Positions 1 to 5,488 of a stretch of DNA of 6,381 nucleotides are shown here, piece by piece. Position 1 is the first letter of the stretch; the number at the start of each line of letters is the position of its first letter. The translations under genes and the position numbers were made by a program. The notes beneath the pieces are model-generated. The model made no database searches and was not told the DNA's origin. It was given only the letters and a program-made list of their open reading frames with translations. Origin of the DNA: Bacteroidota bacterium (GTDB lineage: Bacteria; Bacteroidota; Bacteroidia; CAILMK01); contig JABDEJ010000101.1 in the NCBI GenBank assembly GCA_013287095.1, positions 1-6,381 of the forward strand, in the 5' to 3' direction.

Positions 1-1006
1 TGTTCCGCCAAATGGCATTTCAAAATAGGTCCATTTGGATGCTGAAGTGAATATATTACCTACCTGCAAAACAATAGTGCCAGCGTTTTGCAATGTCACT
101 TCAATTCCTCCCGTATCCGTTCCATTCGGAAAGTATTTATAATATCCTGTGAGAGTGTCCCCTGCAAGTTGATATGGCTGGCCACCGGAAACATCGCCGT
201 TCTGGTCAAATTTTCCGCTGCTTAAAATTTCATCATAGGCATTGTAAGGTTCTGTCATCTTTAAAGAATATCTCCCGGAGTAATGATCCGTTGAGCGACT
301 TATACCAGTCGTATCTCCTTGATTAAACGAAGGCGGGGCTTGCCATCCATGCGGAATATAATCTGTATGGACTTCCCAGGAATCAAAGTTGCCGTTGGCT
401 ATCTGCTGTGTGATTCCGGTTCCGGAAAATGCAAGTTCGTCAAGTTCAATCCAGCTACCTGAATTAATGCCCACAAAATTGACCAGGTTACTTGAAATTG
501 CTTCAATTATAAGACTATCAGGTGCAAAAGGAAGGTTCATAGTATCGTTAAAAAAAAGTAAAGGAAGATACATTGCCATAAAAAGGGATCAATTTATCAT
601 AATAAATATTGCCACCTTTTATGAAGCCAATGAAAAGAAAACCAGTGTCCAGACCTGTCATCCTACAGCGATAATAGCCTTGAACGGCTGTAGGCATTTG
701 GGTGTAGGGGACACCGAATGCATGGTCTCCGGTATTAGATATTTCACCTACCAGCGTATCACCATTCACAATATCGGTCTGAATATGAGCAGCCTGCCCA
801 TTAAAACCAGCAACTTTAGTAACGTTTGGAGTACCGATGTTGGCTACTGCAGCAGGGTTTGAAGTCACCCATGGGGAATCAAGTATATTATAAAAGCTTG
901 AATCCCAGTTTTCAAAGTCCCTATTTGGTATGGCCTCGACCGTTTGGGCTTTCCCAATACCTGATATAAGTACCATGACAAGAAATAGCAGGACCAATTG
1001 CTTCAT
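1..1006 (-). pseudogene. Two-module T9SS-exported family protein, frameshifted and cut by the left edge
   Basis: The gene starts at the ATG at 1006-1004 with a signal peptide: residues 1-20, K2 then a hydrophobic stretch, ending in GKAQ. Module 1 begins IPNRDFENWDS and contains GYYRC. The frame stops at 550-548 inside a run of eight T, after residue 152 (SSFTFF). Dropping one T gives SSFTFF-NDTMNLPFAPDS, which matches SSFTRF-NIVIDLPFPPDS of the intact paralog at 3021-4427. The second frame is then open to position 1 (183 codons) and encodes the end of module 1 (GSWIELDELAFSG) and most of module 2 (NGNFDSW, GGQPYQL, TGYYKY, SKWTYFEMP). About 335 codons are visible. By comparison with the 468-residue paralog, some 130 residues including the sorting domain lie off the window. 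As the sequence stands it encodes a 152-residue secreted stub, plus a 3' frame that could restart at the ATG at 540. A sequencing error, a true pseudogene and an on/off variable gene all remain possible. No catalytic motif was recognised. Confidence 0.8.
550..557 (-). repeat. T8 homopolymer carrying the frameshift
   Basis: There are eight A on the plus strand, read as eight T in the gene, in the context ACT TTT TTT TAA C. The zero frame hits TAA exactly here. With seven T the frame continues as ACT TTT TTT AAC GAT, and the homology to the paralog continues without a gap. The intact paralog has TCT TTT ACA CGT TTT AAT at the same place and no long run. Confidence 0.85.
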
Positions 1007-1007
1007 A

Positions 1008-1033
1008 ATATTCGTTGTTGCCCAAACGAATAT
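1008..1033. promoter_or_regulatory. Inverted repeat between the -7 box and the ATG of the frameshifted gene
   Basis: Perfect 9-bp arms ATATTCGTT (1008-1016) and AACGAATAT (1025-1033) flank an 8-base loop. The repeat ends one base before the start codon of the minus-strand gene, and its distal arm overlaps the TATATTCG promoter-like box. A closely related repeat sits at the same place upstream of the paralog at 3021. It could be a repressor operator or a hairpin in the short 5' leader; the sequence does not decide between them. Confidence 0.55.
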
Positions 1034-1058
1034 AGCTCTTTATTTATCAGAAAAGCAA
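1027..1058 (-). promoter_or_regulatory. Candidate Bacteroidota promoter of the minus-strand two-module gene
   Basis: On the minus strand, TTG (1058-1056) is followed after 21 bases by TATATTCG (1034-1027). That is one mismatch from the Bacteroidota -7 consensus TAnnTTTG, and the -33 TTG spacing is acceptable. The same TATATTCG box occurs at the same distance from the ATG in the paralog at 3021. The predicted leader is only about 20 bases. Confidence 0.4.
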
Positions 1059-1074
1059 TTAAACCGACTTGCAC

Positions 1075-1708
1075 CTAATTATTCTTCACAAACTTATTCC
1101 TCACAACTGTACCATTAGTAGAAATCTCATAGAAATACAAACCATCACTAAGCTGGTTTATAGGGACGGTAATCGTTGAAGTACCTGAATTGAATTCATT
1201 ATCAAGCATTAAGCGACCTTCAGAATTATATATTTTCATACCAAATTCCGATGGGACATTACTGCCAAAATGAATATTAAGTTGGTTTTGAGCAGGATTT
1301 GGGAAAGCAGAAATGCCAAAATCCGGTTTTGAATTAATAGATATTCCTGCTGTATGTGGTTGTGACTTTAATTGAAGTGCATCCAGAAAAAGTGTACTGC
1401 CACCCGTGTTCAAATAATTGGTAGACGAATACAAATCAATACGCATGGTATCAGGCCTTGAAGGCGAATTTATAGGTATCAGAAAAGGAGTCCATGTGGA
1501 AGTTGGTGGCAAATTGGAACCAGTTTGATAAAGGATATTGCCCTGGCTTTGCAAATTGACCAATAAACCACCTGTATCTATACCTGATGGGATGTATTTG
1601 TAGTATCCAGTCAAAGTATCTGTGGTTCTCTGATAAGGTTGGCCTCCCGAGATATTGCTATATTGATCGAATATCCCGGTAGTTAGTTGAGGCATTGGCC
1701 CGTTTATG
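1075..1708 (-). pseudogene. 5'-truncated T9SS family protein (second half of module 2 plus sorting domain)
   Basis: The genuine family sequence covers about 210 residues and ends at the TAG at 1077-1075. It begins near NGPMPQLTTGIFDQ, aligned to residue ~258 of the 468-residue paralog. It holds GGQPYQ, TGYYKY, PDTMRIDLYSS, LFLDALQLKSQPH and a complete type A sorting domain (FGISAFPNPAQNQLNI to RNKFVKNN). The module start and signal peptide are missing. The frame stays open on the minus strand to an ATG at 1800, but those first ~31 codons are the antisense of the opposite gene remnant and match nothing in the family, so I do not take that ATG as a real start. With no signal peptide the product could not be exported. 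It lies 68 bases upstream of the frameshifted gene, on the same strand, and its sorting domain is closest to that of the gene at 3021-4427. Confidence 0.75.
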
Positions 1709-1715
1709 CAGCATA
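1705..1715. other. Head-to-head rearrangement junction between two gene remnants
   Basis: Homology to the family on the minus strand ends at about 1703-1708, and homology on the plus strand begins at about 1711. The two remnants therefore abut with essentially no spacer. The point itself is a small inverted repeat, TATGC-A-GCATA, so both arms begin GCATA when read outward. No transposase, terminal inverted repeat of insertion-sequence size, or target duplication is visible. A natural inversion or deletion and an assembly or amplification chimera both fit. Confidence 0.65.
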
Positions 1716-2044
1716 TAGGCAGTATTTTGTATCTTGATGATCTCCAGTTAAAATCCCAACCACATACGGCAGGATTATTTGATATAATTCCAAAATCCAT
1801 TCGAATAACAGCCTTTCCAGACCCTGCCCAAAATCAACTCAATATTCGGTTTAAGGACTATGTTCCTTCAGAATTTGATTTAAAAATTTATAATTCACAA
1901 GGACGTTTACTGATTGATAATCAATTTAATTCGGGAAGCTCAACTATTAGTGTTCCGATTGGTCAGTTAAATGCTGGGTTATATTTTTATGAAGTTACCA
2001 CGGATGGCTCAATAATTAGAAATAAGTTTGTAAAAGGCAATTAA
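1711..2044 (+). pseudogene. 5'-truncated T9SS family protein (end of module plus sorting domain)
   Basis: About 110 residues are family sequence: HIGS, then LYLDDLQLKSQPH (end of a module), a short linker, and a complete type A sorting domain from ITAFPDPAQNQLNIRF to RNKFVKGN. From the His codon at 1712 to the stop, its length equals residues 186-295 of the neighbouring gene at 2066-2953 with no gap, and it is clearly the closest relative of that gene (KSQPHTAGLF versus KSQPHTSGLF). The first ~185 residues, with the signal peptide and most of the module, are absent. The in-frame ATG at 1706 is the junction sequence and probably fortuitous. The TAA is 21 bases before the next gene, so an ancestral full gene probably formed a tandem pair with it. 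Confidence 0.75.
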
Positions 2045-2065
2045 TTTCCCGTTAATATTTACAAT

Positions 2066-2953
2066 ATGTACAAAATAATAAAGACGTTGTTTCTGATTTT
2101 GCTCTCAATGCTTTCAATATCTAATATTGATAACGCACAGACCATCAGATATATACCAAATAATGACTTTGAGATGTGGGATTCGATGACGGTTATTCCT
2201 ACCGGATGGACTGCTGATACTTCCCATGGTGGCAAAAGCAGCCCGGCAAGAGGACTTTATAGATCAGACGATCATGTTAGTGGCAATTATTCTGTAGAAT
2301 TAGTTTCACAACCATCACCTGGTTTTACCTTTATAACGAGCGGAAAATTTGATAAACTGGGGCATCTTTCGGGTGGACTGCCTTATCAACTTTCAAAAGA
2401 TACTCTTACAGGATATTATAAGTATCCTATCATTGCTGGTGCAGACACAGCTAAGATTGATGTTTTCCTTCAAAAAGATGGAAAAATTGATTCAGCTTCA
2501 AGTAACTCATATTTGTTTTCGCAGTCGGCGTCCTGGACATATTTTGAATTACCTATAAATTCTGGAATTACACCCGATACGATCCGAATTGATATTTATC
2601 CATCCAAAAGTGTGAAGTTGCATATTGGTAGCAATCTATATATTGACGATCTACAGTTAAAATCCCAACCGCATACTTCAGGATTATTCAACCCGGCCCA
2701 AAAAACTTTCGCGATAACGGCATTTCCTAATCCAGTTCAAAATCAATTGAATATACGATTTTTAGGCATTGCCCCTATAAAATCTGAAATGAAAATATAT
2801 AATTCAGAAGGTCGTTTACTAATTGATAATGAGTTAAATGAAGGAAGTTCTACAATTACAGTCCCTATTGACCAGTTAAGTGCTGGATTATATTATTATG
2901 AAATAACCACAAATGGCTCAATAGTCAGGAATAAGTTTGTGAAGAGTAATTAA
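2066..2953 (+). CDS. One-module secreted protein with T9SS type A sorting domain
   Basis: The 295-residue product has a signal peptide at residues 1-24 (K3, K6, hydrophobic 8-18, then DNA before Q25), which supports this ATG. One module follows at about residues 27-205: NNDFEMWDS, PTGW, the GLPYQL and TGYYKY segment, SWTYFELPI, PDTIRIDIY, then LYIDDLQLKSQPH. The sorting domain covers about 216-295, from AITAFPNPVQNQLNIRF to RNKFVKSN. By family knowledge the signal peptide directs Sec export, and the C-terminal domain directs T9SS passage across the outer membrane, after which it is removed or anchored. The module resembles the jelly-roll, carbohydrate-binding-like domains common in Bacteroidota (possibly PCMD/CBM-like). 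That is inference, and no catalytic residues are recognised. It corresponds to module 2 of the two-module paralogs. It has no promoter-like box in its 21-base upstream gap, so it may depend on transcription from the left. Confidence 0.85.
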   Translation: MYKIIKTLFLILLSMLSISNIDNAQTIRYIPNNDFEMWDSMTVIPTGWTADTSHGGKSSPARGLYRSDDHVSGNYSVELVSQPSPGFTFITSGKFDKLGHLSGGLPYQLSKDTLTGYYKYPIIAGADTAKIDVFLQKDGKIDSASSNSYLFSQSASWTYFELPINSGITPDTIRIDIYPSKSVKLHIGSNLYIDDLQLKSQPHTSGLFNPAQKTFAITAFPNPVQNQLNIRFLGIAPIKSEMKIYNSEGRLLIDNELNEGSSTITVPIDQLSAGLYYYEITTNGSIVRNKFVKSN

Positions 2954-2955
2954 GA

Positions 2956-2974
2956 TACAAAATCGTATTTTGTA
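2956..2974. repeat. AT-rich hairpin in the spacer between the two intact family genes
   Basis: Perfect 8-bp arms TACAAAAT (2956-2963) and ATTTTGTA (2967-2974) surround a CGT loop, two bases after the stop of the upstream gene. No T-run follows on the plus strand, so it is a poor intrinsic terminator. The right arm contains the TTTTG used as candidate -33 element of the next gene, so a protein-binding dyad is an alternative. Confidence 0.4.
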
Positions 2975-2999
2975 ATTAATTAAAAAAAATGTATATTCG
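2969..2999 (+). promoter_or_regulatory. Candidate Bacteroidota promoter of the two-module gene
   Basis: TTTG (2969-2972), a 19-base spacer and TATATTCG (2992-2999) fit the Bacteroidota TTTG / TAnnTTTG pattern with one mismatch in the -7 box. Transcription would start about 15 bases before the ATG at 3021. The box is repeated upstream of the minus-strand paralog. Confidence 0.45.
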
Positions 3000-3019
3000 T
3001 TTAGCCAAAAATCGAATAT
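2993..3019. promoter_or_regulatory. Inverted repeat between the -7 box and the ATG of the two-module gene
   Basis: Arms ATATTCG (2993-2999) and CGAATAT (3013-3019) surround a 13-base loop. The repeat covers most of the -7 box and ends one base before the start codon. It aligns with the 9-bp repeat at 1008-1033 in front of the paralog; loop sequence and spacing differ slightly while the arms are kept. Confidence 0.55.
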
Positions 3020-3020
3020 C

Positions 3021-4427
3021 ATGAAGCAACTCACTCTTGTTTTTTTTGCAATTTTGTTATTGTCAGACCTCAGCAAAGCACAGATAGTAAGGGCAGTACC
3101 AAACGGAAACTTTAATACATGGGATTCTGTATCTTTCGATAATCTCGATTCACCGTGGATAACTTCAAATGCTGAATGTATTGCCTATACAGGAAATCCT
3201 AACGTGACAAAAGTAACAGGACTAAGTGGGCAAGCTGTTCATTTGCAGACTTATGTTGGCAATAATGATACGGTACCAGGAGAAATATTAAATTTTGATG
3301 GATACATAAATGGTACTCCATATACGCAGTCTCCCTCCGGTTTTACGGGATATTACCGATGCAATATTAATACCCACGATACTGGTTATTTAACAATTGG
3401 ATTTATAAAAAATCAGGATGTATATTATCAAAAAATTGTTCCTTTTTATGGCAATGCATCGTCTTTTACACGTTTTAATATAGTTATTGACCTCCCATTC
3501 CCTCCTGATAGTGTGACGATTGATGCAGTTTCAGGTAATTTGGCAAATAGCAAATACATTACCAACGGAAGTTGGCTTGAACTTGATGATTTATCATTTA
3601 CAGGTTCGGGAATCAGCCAGCAACTGATAGACGGTAATTTCGATACATGGACTACAAAATCAAATGACCTTCCTGTTGGCTGGCATTCTCCACCAGCTGT
3701 GTTCCCAAATAGTGAAAACGGAATCAGCCGGGCAGTAGGTCGAAATCCGGGAACTTATTGTTTAAAAATGGTAGAGGAACCATTCCCTGGTAATTTTGGA
3801 TTGCCCCAACTAACATCAGGAATATTTCCTCAAACTGCGGTAGCAATAACCGGGGGCCAACCTTATCAACAAATTATTGATACACTTACGGGATATTATA
3901 AATATACTCCGGTTGGAAATGATTCTGCTGGGATTTTTATCAATTTGCAAAAGGACGGCGGCAGCTATTTACAACCCCTACCCGGAATTGTATTTGGTCC
4001 GGCCAAATCCTGGACTTATTTTCAATTTCCCATAATTTCACCTATAACGCCCGATACTATGCGAATAGACATATATTCTTCGTTTCTATATCCACCAGGT
4101 GGTGGCAGCGCGTTTTATCTGGATAATCTGCAACTAAAATCCCAACCTCTTGCATCAATACTTTCATTTTCAAAACCAGATTTTGGAATTTCAGCTTTTC
4201 CGGATCCAGCCCAAAACCAACTAAATATCAGGTTTGGAGGAACTGTGCCCTCAGAATTTGGCCTAAAAATATATAATTCCGAAGGTTGTTTACTGATTGA
4301 TAATCAATTCAATTCTGGGAGTTCTACCATAACTATTCCGATAAACCAATTAAGTGCCGGATTGTATTTCTATGAAGTATCGGTTAATGGTTCGACTGTA
4401 AGGAATAAGTTTGTGAAGGCTAATTAA
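3021..4427 (+). CDS. Two-module secreted protein with T9SS type A sorting domain
   Basis: The 468-residue product has a signal peptide at 1-20 (MKQLTLVFF..., SKA before Q21). Module 1 is about 22-197: PNGNFNTWDS, DSPWITSN, GYYRC, SSFTRF, SWLELDDLSF. Module 2 is about 200-377: DGNFDTW, LPVGWHS, GGQPYQ, TGYYKY, SWTYFQFPI, PDTMRIDIYSS, FYLDNLQLKSQP. The sorting domain is about 387-468, from DFGISAFPDPAQNQLNIRF to RNKFVKAN. The two modules share a start (G-N-F-D/N-T-W), a GYY centre and an LDDL-type end, so they look like an ancient internal duplication. The predicted route is Sec export followed by T9SS delivery to the cell surface or medium. Ligand and function are unknown; a carbohydrate- or surface-binding role is only a guess. 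This is the only complete two-module member here and served as the reference for the damaged copies. It probably has its own promoter in the 67-base gap after the preceding gene. Its TAA overlaps the stop of the converging sua5 gene. Confidence 0.88.
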   Translation: MKQLTLVFFAILLLSDLSKAQIVRAVPNGNFNTWDSVSFDNLDSPWITSNAECIAYTGNPNVTKVTGLSGQAVHLQTYVGNNDTVPGEILNFDGYINGTPYTQSPSGFTGYYRCNINTHDTGYLTIGFIKNQDVYYQKIVPFYGNASSFTRFNIVIDLPFPPDSVTIDAVSGNLANSKYITNGSWLELDDLSFTGSGISQQLIDGNFDTWTTKSNDLPVGWHSPPAVFPNSENGISRAVGRNPGTYCLKMVEEPFPGNFGLPQLTSGIFPQTAVAITGGQPYQQIIDTLTGYYKYTPVGNDSAGIFINLQKDGGSYLQPLPGIVFGPAKSWTYFQFPIISPITPDTMRIDIYSSFLYPPGGGSAFYLDNLQLKSQPLASILSFSKPDFGISAFPDPAQNQLNIRFGGTVPSEFGLKIYNSEGCLLIDNQFNSGSSTITIPINQLSAGLYFYEVSVNGSTVRNKFVKAN

Positions 4428-5380
4428 GAAGAAGCTCTTTTAAGTCTGTCATTAATCGCCCTCCCCAATACTTCATCCGGAAATATTTCCGCAAGGATTA
4501 TATCTGCATCCGATTGATCGGCTTCTCGGAGAGCTTTAAACAAATTAATGGCGGCTTCTTCGAGATTTCCTGATTTGCTTAGTATCCAATTCTGTTGAAT
4601 ATTTTCACCATTCCACGCTTTTTTAAAAGAAATAACAACGATCTTTTTAGTTGAATGTTGCTGGATCAATTCATCAATATCGCCTCGTAAAACAGGCTTT
4701 CCCGGCGCATAGTGGCTTTTTAGCTGTCCCGGTGCTGATGGATTGGAAGACTGGTTGATCTGGAAACCTATTTTTCCCGTAATAGCTTCAATTTCTTCGA
4801 CTGGAGTTCCACCCAATCTATAAAGAACTGGCTTATCTCCGTCAAAACCAATAATTGTAGATTCGACGCCAACGGTACAAGGACCACCGTCAAGAATATA
4901 GGGGATTTTGTCTTGTAACTGGTCAAAAACATGCTGCGCAGTGGTAGGACTAATATAACCAAAAGGGTTCGCGCTTGGTGCCGCAAGTGGAAAAGGCAAT
5001 GTTTCAAGCAACTGTTGTGCAAGAGGTTGTGATGGCATTCTTAAGCCAACCGTATCCTGTCCCGCCGTAACAATGGCTGGAATTATTTCATTTTTAGGAA
5101 GTACTATTGTCAAAGGGCCGGGCCAGAAACGCTGTATCAGTTTTTTGGCGATATCCGGGATGTAGGAAGCATACTTTGCCGGATCGTCTGTTGGTTTGAT
5201 ATGCACAATCAAAGGGTCAAAAAAAGGCCTGTCTTTGGCTTCAAATATCTTGACAACTGCCGTTTCCGATAGCGCATTGGCTGCCAGGCCATATACTGTT
5301 TCAGTAGGAATGGCGACCACGGAACCAGTTTTCAGTAGTTCAGCGGCGTGATAAATGTCTTTGCCAATTCGGGTTTGCAT
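4424..5380 (-). CDS. sua5: L-threonylcarbamoyladenylate synthase (Sua5/YrdC/YwlC family, long form)
   Basis: By family knowledge, this cytosolic enzyme makes L-threonylcarbamoyladenylate from L-threonine, bicarbonate and ATP. That is the first step of t6A37 modification of ANN-decoding tRNAs; TsaB, TsaD and TsaE then transfer the group. The 318-residue product has the YrdC domain at about 10-200: PTETVYGLAANA at 25-36, KDRPFFDPLIVHI at 49-61 (K49, R51), FWPGPLT at 85-91, VGLRMPS at 111-117, LAAPSAN at 132-138 and VESTI at 172-176. The linker SAPGQLKSHYAP at 215-226 is typical of Sua5 and leads into a C-terminal Sua5 domain ending in GRAINDRLKRAS. This marks the long Sua5 type rather than the short TsaC. 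The ATG at 5380 gives a normal N-terminus, and the next Met is residue 115. It is divergent from yidC and convergent with the surface-protein gene, sharing the four bases TTAA at their ends. Confidence 0.95.
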   Translation of the reverse strand: MQTRIGKDIYHAAELLKTGSVVAIPTETVYGLAANALSETAVVKIFEAKDRPFFDPLIVHIKPTDDPAKYASYIPDIAKKLIQRFWPGPLTIVLPKNEIIPAIVTAGQDTVGLRMPSQPLAQQLLETLPFPLAAPSANPFGYISPTTAQHVFDQLQDKIPYILDGGPCTVGVESTIIGFDGDKPVLYRLGGTPVEEIEAITGKIGFQINQSSNPSAPGQLKSHYAPGKPVLRGDIDELIQQHSTKKIVVISFKKAWNGENIQQNWILSKSGNLEEAAINLFKALREADQSDADIILAEIFPDEVLGRAINDRLKRASS

Positions 5381-5388
5381 ATAAATGG

Positions 5389-5396
5389 CAAAATTA
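5389..5396 (-). promoter_or_regulatory. Candidate -7 box for sua5
   Basis: TAATTTTG on the minus strand matches TAnnTTTG exactly and ends eight bases before the sua5 ATG. No convincing TTTG lies about 19-21 bases further upstream (only GTTCG). If used, the mRNA would be almost leaderless. Confidence 0.35.
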
Positions 5397-5462
5397 ATGT
5401 AATAAAGCCTTATCGAACCTTAATTACTTCTTATCTACGTAACCACATAACCCAATTTCCCC

Positions 5463-5470
5463 TAATTTTG
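5463..5470 (+). promoter_or_regulatory. Candidate -7 box for yidC
   Basis: TAATTTTG on the plus strand matches the Bacteroidota -7 consensus exactly, 18 bases before the yidC ATG. I see no clear -33 TTTG near 5438-5443, so support rests on the -7 box and its position in a divergent spacer. Confidence 0.35.
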
Positions 5471-5488
5471 CCGCTCAATTAATAATTG

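Noticed and set aside
389..862. Plus-strand open frame of 157 codons
   Set aside because: It lies antisense to the frameshifted family gene, whose minus-strand translation matches the intact paralog throughout. It has no signal or family motif.
1690..1730. Insertion-sequence or site-specific invertase end at the head-to-head junction
   Set aside because: Only a 5-bp inverted repeat is present. There is no transposase or recombinase gene and no second copy of the site in the window.
1709..1800. N-terminal extension of the minus-strand remnant to an ATG at 1800
   Set aside because: These ~31 codons are the complement of the plus-strand remnant's LYLDDLQLKSQPH region and match no family N-terminus. 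The frame is open by chance across the junction.
2954..2990. Intrinsic terminator after the one-module gene
   Set aside because: The hairpin is all A/T apart from one C-G pair and is followed by A-rich rather than T-rich sequence on the coding strand.
4768..5022. Minus-strand open frame of 84 codons inside sua5
   Set aside because: It is an alternative frame of sua5, which has all family motifs in its own frame.
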